Of a stretch of 36,489 nucleotides of DNA, positions 8,943 through 17,858 are shown in pieces. Made by a program: the position numbers and the translations under genes. Position 1 is the first letter of the stretch. Every line of letters starts with the position of its first letter. Origin of the DNA: Candidatus Daviesbacteria bacterium. GTDB lineage: Bacteria; Patescibacteriota; Microgenomatia; Daviesbacterales; UBA10151. The DNA is taken from positions 1-36,489 of the forward strand of contig JACPEW010000007.1 in the NCBI GenBank assembly GCA_016183305.1. Reading direction: 5' to 3'. The notes under the pieces are model-generated. The model did no database searches. It was given only the letters and a program-made list of their open reading frames with translations, and had not been told where the DNA came from.

Positions 8943-9898
8943 AATGGCACCCCTCCTATATTTGGTTTAAAGATCTCGCTGGCAAATTTAGCAATAGAGT
9001 AAGAAAGAAGGATTATAATGAGTCCTATTATAGCCCAGGTAATCCTGGCTCTGGCTTTTCCCAGCTCTTCTTTTTTACCTCCTGCCATAATATACTGGAA
9101 AGCTCCCCAAACTAAAAAATAAAAAGCTAAAAATATTGCTACATAAAAAGCAATATTTATGAGCCTGGAAACAATATCACTTAATTTTTTAAATTGAGGT
9201 ATTTTACTGTTACTAAAGGCATAAAGGTCTTGAAGCCCAGGGATTGCAGATGTTGGAGCAACAGCAGCAGCTCCTCCTGGAGCAGCAGTTGGAGCAGCAG
9301 TTGGAGCTGCAGGAGCTGGACCAGATTTAGTAGTTACTGAATTAGAAGAAATATTTCTATATCCAGAGCAACCACCGCTATTACAAGCTACAATAATGAT
9401 GTTATATGAAGTTTTTGGGGTAAGCCCTTCAATGGTTGTACTTATATTTCTAGAAGTAGAAGTAGAAGTAGTATGCTCCACCCGTTTAACAGTAGTGTAA
9501 TTTTTTTCAGCAGTAGTTTTATAAGAAACTATGTAATAATCTGCTGTTGATACTTCTTCCCAAGCTATAGGGATGGTTGTTTCGGTTTGCCCATAGTTTT
9601 GTACAACAAGCCAAACAGGTGGCCAGGAAGGAGGTGGAGGATTTGGTTCCCTGGCGAGAATAGGTAAAGAGGAAAATAGCGCTATTATTCCAAATGTCAG
9701 CAAACTGAAAAGTGCTATAAACTTCCGCGGACTAAAATCCGCGGTTTCCCCCTTCAAGTTTACAAGAGCAGCAGAAAATCTGTTCTTTTGTGTACACCGA
9801 TCTGTCTGCGGAAGGCTGTCATCACAAACATTCATCCTTCCGCCAATGGTGGGGAGTTTTCTGCTAGTGATTATAAATTTTAGAAAAAGTTTATTCAT
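8939..9898 (-). CDS. Fibronectin type III domain protein with C-terminal VirB2-like two-helix module
   Basis: FN3-like ...NYGQTETTIPIAWEEVSTADYYIVSYKTT...TIEGLTPKTSYNIIIVACNSGGCSGYRNISSNSVTT; Ala/Pro linker; FLVWGAFQYIMAGGKKEELGKARARITWAIIGLIIILLSYSIAKF. Confidence 0.65.
   Translation of the reverse strand: MNKLFLKFIITSRKLPTIGGRMNVCDDSLPQTDRCTQKNRFSAALVNLKGETADFSPRKFIALFSLLTFGIIALFSSLPILAREPNPPPPSWPPVWLVVQNYGQTETTIPIAWEEVSTADYYIVSYKTTAEKNYTTVKRVEHTTSTSTSRNISTTIEGLTPKTSYNIIIVACNSGGCSGYRNISSNSVTTKSGPAPAAPTAAPTAAPGGAAAVAPTSAIPGLQDLYAFSNSKIPQFKKLSDIVSRLINIAFYVAIFLAFYFLVWGAFQYIMAGGKKEELGKARARITWAIIGLIIILLSYSIAKFASEIFKPNIGGVPF
9725..9880. mobile_element. MITE-like or REP-like 156-bp in-frame insertion in the signal-peptide region
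   Basis: Flanked by tataaactt (9716-9724) and tataaattt (9872-9880); contains CCGCGGA-N6-TCCGCGG, GCGGAAGG...CCTTCCGC and AGCAGAAAA...TTTTCTGCT inverted repeats. Confidence 0.5.
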
Positions 9899-9899
9899 T

Positions 9900-11120
9900 T
9901 TAAGGTCCAAATCCTGGGATTGCTAAAATACCAAACCCAATAATCTGTAAAAATAGGATAGAAAATATTATAAACAATAATCCAATTACAGCGCTGGTTA
10001 ACCTTTCCCTGCCTGCATTTAGGGTTTCCGGGTTACCCTGGGAGGTTAACATCTGAAATGCTCCCAAAAGCATCATCAAAAATGCCAACCCCCCTCCTAT
10101 TCCTATTATAAACTTCATAAGGTCTTTAACAAATTCAGCAGGGTTGGTATGGATACAGCCAATAGCAGTAGCAATTGCTGGGTTATTAGGATCAAAGTTG
10201 AGATCTTTGGGATTATTGCACCCTGAAACTAGTTTGCCTCCTCCGCTACTACACTTTGGATCATCTTTTGCACAGGCAGTGCTTGAGCCGGTTGTGCCAG
10301 GAGTACCGGGTTGGGTAATACTTCCTGGGCTGCCACTTGAGGCTACATTCATATTATACTTACAATTCGTGACGAATTCCGATATGTTAGGCGTGATGGC
10401 TCCTACGGGGGATTGTGTTTTATATAATGTAATAGTGTAATTTCCTGGATTAAGCTTTCCAGTCGGCCCCAATGGCGTAGATTTAAAATTACCTGTTGGA
10501 TCAACTGTTATAACAACATCAAGCTTGCTTGGACCTTCAATTTTTAATTTATAACCTTGATTTATGAGAATGGTTGATTGAGGTGGTGGTTGAATATAAC
10601 CTGTAACCTCAATTTTATCTGTTTCATTAGGTGTCAATGTGCTGAAATTAATTACACAAGCTGTTATTCCTCCAGACTCATCTTTTTTTATTGTATACTT
10701 GCCTTTGCAATAATTACCCGGTGAACCTTTTCTTTCCAAATAAAATGTATGGTCTCCAGGTTCAAAAAGACTGCCACCATCATAATATATGCCCGGAAAC
10801 ACAGGACCATCTGTTAATGTCTCATCCACTAATGTCCCATCCACTGGTCTGGAAGTTAGATTATCTCTTTCTATGCTTCCTATACCTCCTACCTTACCAC
10901 TAGGAAAGACTAATTTATAAGTACTTTTTGTATCTTTCGGAATAATTTTAAACTGCACCCAACCAGGGCTAGAGCTTGAGATGGGAGCGACATTTTGAAC
11001 CAAGGCTGGAGGAACTTGTTCGATAGGTAGGCAGTTGCCTGCATCTGCAGATACACGTTGCAGAAAAAGTTCTGGCTGGATTAATAAAACAATGAGTAAA
11101 AAAAAGGCCTTTTTGGACAT
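9900..11120 (-). CDS. Secreted beta-rich ectodomain protein with C-terminal VirB2-like two-helix module
   Basis: 406 aa; signal peptide; C-terminal LMMLLGAFQMLTSQGNPETLNAGRERLTSAVIGLLFIIFSILFLQIIGF. Confidence 0.6.
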   Translation of the reverse strand: MSKKAFFLLIVLLIQPELFLQRVSADAGNCLPIEQVPPALVQNVAPISSSSPGWVQFKIIPKDTKSTYKLVFPSGKVGGIGSIERDNLTSRPVDGTLVDETLTDGPVFPGIYYDGGSLFEPGDHTFYLERKGSPGNYCKGKYTIKKDESGGITACVINFSTLTPNETDKIEVTGYIQPPPQSTILINQGYKLKIEGPSKLDVVITVDPTGNFKSTPLGPTGKLNPGNYTITLYKTQSPVGAITPNISEFVTNCKYNMNVASSGSPGSITQPGTPGTTGSSTACAKDDPKCSSGGGKLVSGCNNPKDLNFDPNNPAIATAIGCIHTNPAEFVKDLMKFIIGIGGGLAFLMMLLGAFQMLTSQGNPETLNAGRERLTSAVIGLLFIIFSILFLQIIGFGILAIPGFGP

Positions 11121-11258
11121 TAATCCTAGCTTAGCATAATTAAATAGAAAATGGTAGAATTTTAGGGCAAATGTTTGCCTGCAAGAAATCCCTTTAATCT
11201 TTAATTTTGCTTTGCAAAATTCGTTGATCTAAAGATCTCAAAATTGCTAATTGCTTCT

Positions 11259-11303
11259 TTCGTCTCATTATGATACGATTCGTCTATATGAATGAGACGA
11301 ATC
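11259..11303. promoter_or_regulatory. Operator-like nested inverted repeats over the Fic gene start
   Basis: TTCGTCTCATT (11259-11269) with AATGAGACGAA (11291-11301); GATTCGTCT (11277-11285) with AGACGAATC (11295-11303). Confidence 0.6.
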
Positions 11304-12340
11304 TTACTCCTAGACAAGATCTAATATTATCTTTAATCAATAAGTCAGATGGGCTTGGCCGGGTGGAACTTGAAAAAAAGTTAGCAAACCGCTATCCGTC
11401 CTCAAAACCAACCATTGTCAGGGATTTGGTTTACCTTCTTCAGAAAAATCTTATTAAAATTTCCGGAAAAGGTAAAAACACCAGATATCTCCCTTTGATT
11501 GAAAACCCGCTACTTCGTTATATTGACGGGAAACAATATTTTAGTCTTGAGGTTGACCAGCGTCCAGGTGCTACCACTTTTGACTTCAGCATATTTAACT
11601 ATCTGCATGATCTTTTTTCAGTAGATGAAAAAAAGCAAATTGCCAATATCCGCAAAAGTTTTATTCAACAGACAAAAAAACTGCCAGAAGATATTTATAG
11701 AAGAGAATTGGAGCGCTTTATTATTGAGTTATCTTGGAAATCATCTAGAATTGAAGGTAATACTTATTCACTGCTTGATACTGAAACTTTGATTAAACAA
11801 AGCATTGAAGCACAGGGGCACCCAAAACAGGAAGCTATTATGATTTTAAACCACAAAACAGCTTTTGAAACAATCTTGGCTCATAAACAAGAATTTAAGA
11901 AGATAACGCTATCTATAATTACTCAGCTTCATAATTTAATGGTAAAAGATCTCAGTATAACAACTGGCATAAGGAATGAAGCAGTTGGCATTACTGGAAC
12001 TACTTATCAACCTTTAAACAACCAGTTTCAAATTAAAGAAGCCTTAGAGAAAACAATTTATGCCATAAATTTGGCAAGTGAGCCTTTAGAAAAGGCTTTG
12101 ATAGCAGCTGTTTTTATTCCTTATATCCAGCCTTTTGCTGATGGCAATAAAAGGACTAGCCGAATGCTAGTTAATGCTATCTTGATGACTTATGATTATT
12201 ATCCGCTTTCTTACCGAAGTGTTGAGGAAACAGCCTTTAAGGAAGCATTAATCCTTTTTTATGAGACTCACAGCCTTGTCCAGTTTAAAAAAATCCTCAT
12301 AAACCAATATCAGTTTGCCCAGGATACTTATTTCAGATAA
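11288..12340 (+). CDS. Fic-domain protein with N-terminal winged helix; catalytic His replaced by Gln
   Basis: N-terminal wHTH-like region, SSRIEGN inhibitory-type motif, IQPFADGNKRTSR in place of HPFxxGNxRxxR. Confidence 0.8.
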   Translation: MNETNLTPRQDLILSLINKSDGLGRVELEKKLANRYPSSKPTIVRDLVYLLQKNLIKISGKGKNTRYLPLIENPLLRYIDGKQYFSLEVDQRPGATTFDFSIFNYLHDLFSVDEKKQIANIRKSFIQQTKKLPEDIYRRELERFIIELSWKSSRIEGNTYSLLDTETLIKQSIEAQGHPKQEAIMILNHKTAFETILAHKQEFKKITLSIITQLHNLMVKDLSITTGIRNEAVGITGTTYQPLNNQFQIKEALEKTIYAINLASEPLEKALIAAVFIPYIQPFADGNKRTSRMLVNAILMTYDYYPLSYRSVEETAFKEALILFYETHSLVQFKKILINQYQFAQDTYFR

Positions 12341-12363
12341 TGGTATGTTAAAATTTTAAGGTT

Positions 12364-14091
12364 ATGTTTGCCCACAAGAAAGTTTACAGGTTACAGATTT
12401 TAGTGGTTAGGTTAATCACATTTATAGTCTTGTTTTCTGTCTTACTGTACCCTGTAACCTACAACCTGTTTACTGCCTCTGCTGATGAAATAGATGACCT
12501 GCAAAAACAAATTGATGAACTAAATAAAGCTAGGAGTTTGTCTGTTTCTGCCACAAAGCCTTTAGAAGGACAGCTTGAATCTTTAAAAAGACAACTATCC
12601 CAAATCCAAAATAACCTAGATGCCTTAGCAGCAGGGATTAAAGCCAAACAAAAGGATTTAGATATTAGGGAAGATAAATTAGCTCTGCAGCAAGCTCTGC
12701 TGGAAACCAGAATTAAAGCTTACTATATCCGCTCCTATTTAACAGATCCTTTATTGGTTATTTTTTCTTCTATGCAGTCAGGTGATTTGTTTAGGGAATT
12801 ATCTTACCGTCAAACTGTAACCAGGGAAGATAAATCAATAATTTCTTCTATTACCTCAGAAGTAGTTGATTTGTTAACCCAACAAGAAAAGCTGGAAAAA
12901 GATAAACAAAAGCTTGCCAGTCTTCAGGCAGAAGTGGATAAAAATGCTGGTTTTTTAGCAGGGGAAATTAAAAAAGCTAAAGATTATCAATCAGACTTAA
13001 CTGGAAAAATTGCTGAACTATCTGCCAAACAGCAGGCAATATTGGCAGCCAGGTCTGGTCAATTTACTGCCAGTATTGGAGATTCAGAGCTGGCTGATGA
13101 TTATAATGCTTCTATTAAAGGCTTTAGGGAAGCAGCGCCGAGTGGTTCTTTTGCTGTTTTTTCTTTTGGAGCCCATACTCATAGAAAAGGGATGAGCCAA
13201 TATGGGGCAAGAGGCAGGGCTTCCTCGGGTCAAGACTACAAAGCAATTTTAAGAGCTTACTTTGGGAAAGAACCAGTAGGCAAAGATACAGGAGGGGATA
13301 TTAATGTTTCTGGTTTTGGCTCAATGAATTTTGAGGAAAAGTATTTGTATGGTATTGCTGAAATGCCCTCAAGCTGGCACCCGGAAGCATTAAAAGCGCA
13401 AGCTATAGCTGCCAGAACCTATGCTTACAGGTATAAACAAAATGGTCAGTCAATCTGCACCACCGAGGCTTGTCAGGTATTTTCCAAATCCAAATCAGAT
13501 AATCCTCCTGATGCTTGGAAAGATGCTGTAAATAGTACCCGCGGGCAAGTGATTGAGGATGTGGTAACTTTTTATGCTTCTACTCATGGAGGCTTTGCTT
13601 CACCAATTGGTTGGGATACTACAGATGGTTCTGGTGGAGGGAATTTTGCAGATAAATCTTATGATAAGCTTGGAGGTTCGCCCTGGTTGTATAAGGCCTG
13701 GTATACACAAGGCTATAATATTAACAGTGATAAATGTGGCAAGTCTAACCCCTGGTTATCTGGTACAGAACTGGCTGATATAGTTAACGCTGCTTTAGTG
13801 CTGATTAAGGGTAGCAGCGAAGAAGCCTCTAGGGTTACTCCAATCTCTTCCTGCTGGGGAGGAAGTCCTTATAGTATGGATGAGCTTAGGTCTGTTGCCA
13901 GCAAATATGGAGGTATTTCAAATGCTTCATCCGTCAGTGTAATCCAGGGTAATGGTAATACAAATCAGGTAACTATTGATGGAGTGAGTTTGTCTGGGGC
14001 AGACTTTAAAAAAGCCTTTAACTTAAGAGCTCCTGGCAGGATGTCTATCCCTCAGAGCGGTTTCGCTTTCTTTAATATCGAGAAAAAGTGA
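12364..14091 (+). CDS. SpoIID/LytB-domain protein with N-terminal coiled coil
   Basis: Signal peptide, long coiled coil, then GHGxGMSQYGA-like HRKGMSQYGARGRA and ALKAQAIAARTYAY. Confidence 0.8.
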   Translation: MFAHKKVYRLQILVVRLITFIVLFSVLLYPVTYNLFTASADEIDDLQKQIDELNKARSLSVSATKPLEGQLESLKRQLSQIQNNLDALAAGIKAKQKDLDIREDKLALQQALLETRIKAYYIRSYLTDPLLVIFSSMQSGDLFRELSYRQTVTREDKSIISSITSEVVDLLTQQEKLEKDKQKLASLQAEVDKNAGFLAGEIKKAKDYQSDLTGKIAELSAKQQAILAARSGQFTASIGDSELADDYNASIKGFREAAPSGSFAVFSFGAHTHRKGMSQYGARGRASSGQDYKAILRAYFGKEPVGKDTGGDINVSGFGSMNFEEKYLYGIAEMPSSWHPEALKAQAIAARTYAYRYKQNGQSICTTEACQVFSKSKSDNPPDAWKDAVNSTRGQVIEDVVTFYASTHGGFASPIGWDTTDGSGGGNFADKSYDKLGGSPWLYKAWYTQGYNINSDKCGKSNPWLSGTELADIVNAALVLIKGSSEEASRVTPISSCWGGSPYSMDELRSVASKYGGISNASSVSVIQGNGNTNQVTIDGVSLSGADFKKAFNLRAPGRMSIPQSGFAFFNIEKK

Positions 14092-14175
14092 CACTTCGTG
14101 TCATCCTGAACTTGATCTAGGATCTGTATAAATTCCAACTTTCGTTGGAATGACAAGAATGCTATACTTGTTTTA

Positions 14176-14748
14176 ATGTTTCCAGCGTTTGTAGAAAACC
14201 CAACAGACTGCCGTTTTGAAGGCCAGGACATAGATGAAAAAATCCTTTTGCTTTTAAGGGCTCATCCAATTACTAATTTAACCTGGATTATTCCTGCAAT
14301 ACTATTGTTTTTTGTACCATTTTTTGTGCCTGGGTTATTGCCTTTGTTAAGTATTGATTTTTCTTCCTTGCCTCAAGCTTTTGGACTGGTTTTTTTAATA
14401 ATTAATTATCTGCTGGTTTTAATAATTGTTTTTGAAGGGTTCCTGCAATGGTATTTTAATGTTTATATTGTGACTAATAAAAATATTGTGGATGTTGATT
14501 TTCATTCACTGCTTTTCAAAAATATTGATGTGGCTCCTTTAAGAAATATTGAAGATGCCTCATCTTCAATGGGCGGAATTTTAAATGCCATTTTCCATTA
14601 TGGTCATGTTTTTATCCAAACAGCAGGCAATGCCAGGAATATTGATTTTCATTCTGTGCCAAAACCACACCATGTTGCTGATTTTATTTTAGATGAGGCT
14701 CACAAGCTTTATGGAAAGGGGAGGGATGCCTACCACCACCCAGCTTAA
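14176..14748 (+). CDS. Membrane protein with bacterial PH-like domain
   Basis: Two hydrophobic helices, then YFNVYIVTNKNIVDVDFHSLLFKNIDVAPLRNIEDASS. Confidence 0.55.
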   Translation: MFPAFVENPTDCRFEGQDIDEKILLLLRAHPITNLTWIIPAILLFFVPFFVPGLLPLLSIDFSSLPQAFGLVFLIINYLLVLIIVFEGFLQWYFNVYIVTNKNIVDVDFHSLLFKNIDVAPLRNIEDASSSMGGILNAIFHYGHVFIQTAGNARNIDFHSVPKPHHVADFILDEAHKLYGKGRDAYHHPA

Positions 14749-14962
14749 TCTATTTGATTCAGATGCAGCCTTGATGGTTTCAAAGGGAGTAATTTTGCTA
14801 ATTTTAATTTTTTACGCGGTATTTGCTTTAATTGTAGTAAGGCAGGTAGATTTAATGAGTAAAACTTTAATTACTAAAATTTCACCATATGTTAAAGCAG
14901 CAGCCATAGTTCATGCAGGATTTGCTATTGGACTAATAATTTTAGCCTGGGGAATATTATAA
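14726..14962 (+). CDS. Small two-TM membrane protein
   Basis: In-frame ATG at 14726 overlapping upstream stop; two hydrophobic helices. Confidence 0.5.
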   Translation: MPTTTQLNLFDSDAALMVSKGVILLILIFYAVFALIVVRQVDLMSKTLITKISPYVKAAAIVHAGFAIGLIILAWGIL

Positions 14963-15063
14963 GGACCTGCTACGCGCGCAGTATGAAATATTTTACTGCC
15001 TGCTTGCAGAACCTTGCCTTTTTAAATCAAAGGCTATTATATTTTTAAGGAGGATTTAAAAAC

Positions 15064-16983
15064 GTGAAACTAAAAATTGCTCAAGTTATTGGCTTAAATA
15101 CTGACCAAAAAGCGGCTCAGGTTTCTTTTTCCAAAAGAGAAGAAGCGGCTTTTTTAGCTGTGTTAGAACTTGTCTCTGATGATGCTTTTACCAAAGGCAG
15201 GCAAATTTTATCTGAACTGGAGGATTTCTATTTTGACTCTGAAGGTTCTGTTTCAGAAAAACTAACAGCAACTTTTAATGAGGCTTCAAATAGATTCCCC
15301 GGGGGTTCAGAATATAGTTTAAATTTAGCAGCCATTGCCGGGAAAGTTTTATATATTATTGGCAAAGGTCAAGTTGAGGCTTATTTAAAACGGGCAGATA
15401 AGTTACTGCCTCTTTTATCAGTTGGCGCTCCTTCTCAGCTTATTTCTGGGTTTATTAGTGATGGCGACAGGTTGTTATTTGCTACCAAAAGCCTGATTTC
15501 TTTTCTAAATTCAGACTTGGAAAAATCCTTAAGTTTACCAATTGATGCTTTTGAGGAAGAAGTAGGGGGAAAAATTGGAGTATCTGAGTCTGAAAACCAA
15601 GGCTTGGCTGCTTTAGTAGTTGAAGTAGTAGAAAAAGAGGAAAAAATAGATCAACAAATCAGCCAGCAGCTTCTTAGTGAGTCTGTTAAACCAGGGCTTA
15701 ACGCTCCTTTGGTAAACGGGATTGTTGCTAAGGCAATAAACAAGTTTGTTGCTGGCGCAATAAACAAGTTTGTTGCTGGCGCAATAAACAAGTTTGTTGC
15801 TGGCGCAATAAAACCTGGTTTATCAGGAGTATTAGGAATATTTAGAAAATTACCCAAGTTTTTACCAACAACTGGGAGAGGCAGGTTGGCTGCAGCAATA
15901 ATTTTAATTGTTATTTTAAGTTTGGGAGCAGGGTATAAATATAAATTAAGTAAAGATGCCCAGAGGAATCAGCAATTTAATCAAATGCTGCAAAGCGCTT
16001 TAGAAGATTTTAATGAAGCCAAGGGTTTGGCTAGCTTAAACCCAATAGAGACTAAAAACAAGATTGAATCTGCTAAAGACAAAGTTGATAAAGCTTTGGG
16101 TATAAAGCCAAAAGCTGCTCAGGCTCAAGATTTACAAAAACAAATCGAAAATGAATCTCCTGATATCTTGCAGCAATCTGCTGTCTCTTCCTTTCCGGTA
16201 TTTTTGGATATGGATTTAGTTAAGAAAAATTTCAGGGCAGAGAAAATAAGTTTATCAAAAGATAAACTGCTGCTTTTAGACCCAGGCACAAAAACTTTGG
16301 TGGTGGTGGATCTTACAAAAAAGAGTAATCAAATCTTGGGAGGATCTTCTAATTTAGGTGAGGCAACTGCATTTTCCTTAAATGGAAGCGCAGCTGTTAT
16401 TTATTCAGATACAAAAGGAGTCTTAAAAATAGACATTGGGAGTCAAAAATTAACTACAGTAGCTAAAAAAGATACTGATTTGGGTAAGATCCAGGATATT
16501 TATGGTTTTGCAGGCAATGTATATCTGCTGGATAGCGGGAATCCTTCGACAGGCTCAGGACAAATTTGGAAATATTTATCAACCACTGATGGTTATTCTG
16601 GTGCCAGGGAATATTTAGGCAAAGGCGTTAAAGCTGATTTTAGCAATGCTTTAAGGATGCAGATTGAGTCTTCTATTTATGTGTTAAAAAGCGGAGGGGA
16701 GATACTAAGGTTTACTAAAGGAGATAAAGACAGTTTTAGCTACTCGGGCTTGCCTTCTAATGTCAAAGATCCCAAGAGTTTTTTTGTTTCTTCTGATACT
16801 GATAATTTATATGTTTTGGATTCAGGCAATTCCAGGCTGCTGGTTTTAACTAAAACAGGCAGCTACAAAAACCAAATTACAGGAAATAAGTTTGCTACAG
16901 CAGGAGATTTAGTAGTAGATGAGGTAGGGAAAAAGGTTTATCTTCTTGAGGGTGGTAAAATTTACTCAGTGGATTTAAAATGA
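15064..16983 (+). CDS. TM protein: phosphatase-like N-terminal region, one TM, C-terminal beta-propeller-like region
   Basis: GTG start with upstream aaggagg; TM AAAIILIVILSLGAGY; repeated VYLLDSGN/LYVLDSGN/VYLLEGG motifs. Confidence 0.5.
   Translation: MKLKIAQVIGLNTDQKAAQVSFSKREEAAFLAVLELVSDDAFTKGRQILSELEDFYFDSEGSVSEKLTATFNEASNRFPGGSEYSLNLAAIAGKVLYIIGKGQVEAYLKRADKLLPLLSVGAPSQLISGFISDGDRLLFATKSLISFLNSDLEKSLSLPIDAFEEEVGGKIGVSESENQGLAALVVEVVEKEEKIDQQISQQLLSESVKPGLNAPLVNGIVAKAINKFVAGAINKFVAGAINKFVAGAIKPGLSGVLGIFRKLPKFLPTTGRGRLAAAIILIVILSLGAGYKYKLSKDAQRNQQFNQMLQSALEDFNEAKGLASLNPIETKNKIESAKDKVDKALGIKPKAAQAQDLQKQIENESPDILQQSAVSSFPVFLDMDLVKKNFRAEKISLSKDKLLLLDPGTKTLVVVDLTKKSNQILGGSSNLGEATAFSLNGSAAVIYSDTKGVLKIDIGSQKLTTVAKKDTDLGKIQDIYGFAGNVYLLDSGNPSTGSGQIWKYLSTTDGYSGAREYLGKGVKADFSNALRMQIESSIYVLKSGGEILRFTKGDKDSFSYSGLPSNVKDPKSFFVSSDTDNLYVLDSGNSRLLVLTKTGSYKNQITGNKFATAGDLVVDEVGKKVYLLEGGKIYSVDLK
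15733..15804 (+). repeat. Three perfect 24-bp tandem repeats coding AINKFVAG
   Basis: gcaataaacaagtttgttgctggc x3 read directly. Confidence 0.95.
16546..16564 (+). repeat. Dispersed hairpin repeat half inside CDS, coding PSTGSGQ
   Basis: ccttcgacaggctcaggac within ...LLDSGNPSTGSGQIWKYL. Confidence 0.6.
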
Positions 16984-17093
16984 CACCTTTGTCATCCTGA
17001 ACGCAGTGAAGGATCTCCCGGTTTGTTCGGGATGCCTTAATACTTGCATTCGCAAGAGATTCTTCGTTACACTGTCAGAATGACAGAGTGACT

Positions 17094-17534
17094 ATGCGCA
17101 TAGTTAACAAAAAAGCCCTACATAACTACCATATCCTCGAGCATCTAGAAGCTGGGATAGTTTTAACTGGTGGGGAAGTCAAATCAATTAGGACTGGCAG
17201 GATAGATTTAGGGGAAAGCCATATAAGGATTTTAAATGGGGAGGCATATCTTATTAATGCCAATATTCCCCAATATGCTCAATCTGCTAATAAAGAATAT
17301 GATGCAGGCAAAAGCAGAAAATTGCTTATGCATAGAACTCAAATTGATTCTTTAATAGGTAAAACTTCAGGTAAAAATACTACTTTGGTGCCAGTTTCTA
17401 TTTATGAGAAAAATAACAGGTTTAAGGTAGAAGTAGGTTTAGCAAAAAGCAAAAAAGAATTTGACAAAAGAAAGATCATTAAAGAAAAAGACCACCAAAG
17501 AAGAGTAGAGCAGGAACTTAGAGGAAAAGGGTAA
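17094..17534 (+). CDS. smpB: SsrA-binding protein SmpB
   Basis: NKKALHNYHILEHLEAGIVLTGGEVKSIRTGRIDLGESHIRI...EAYLINANIPQY...RKLLMHRTQIDSLIGK. Confidence 0.95.
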   Translation: MRIVNKKALHNYHILEHLEAGIVLTGGEVKSIRTGRIDLGESHIRILNGEAYLINANIPQYAQSANKEYDAGKSRKLLMHRTQIDSLIGKTSGKNTTLVPVSIYEKNNRFKVEVGLAKSKKEFDKRKIIKEKDHQRRVEQELRGKG

Positions 17535-17582
17535 TCACTCTGGCATCTTGACAATATGTACATAATTCTGTAACATAAAATT

Positions 17583-17858
17583 ATGACAAAAACTTTACCT
17601 ATTACTGAGGCTAGAGCTAATTTAACCGCGCTGGTTGATAGAGCCAACAAAAGGTTGGATGAGTATGTTATTACAGTTAATGGTAAACCTGCTGCGGTAT
17701 TGATGTCAGCCCAAGAATATGATTCCTGGAGAGAGACGAACGCAATTTTAGCTGATAAAAAATTAGTAAAAGCTATTAAGCAGGGCGGGAAAGACATTAA
17801 AAAAGGCAGACTTTATGATTGGGAAGAGGTTAAAAAAGAGCTTGGGATAAATGTATAA
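17583..17858 (+). CDS. Phd/YefM-type antitoxin
   Basis: KTLPITEARANLTALVDRANKRLDEYVITVNGKPAAVLMSAQEYDSW. Confidence 0.8.
   Translation: MTKTLPITEARANLTALVDRANKRLDEYVITVNGKPAAVLMSAQEYDSWRETNAILADKKLVKAIKQGGKDIKKGRLYDWEEVKKELGINV

Noticed and set aside
15651-15857. Minus ORF with repeated APATNLFI
   Set aside because: Antisense of the 24-bp coding tandem repeat.
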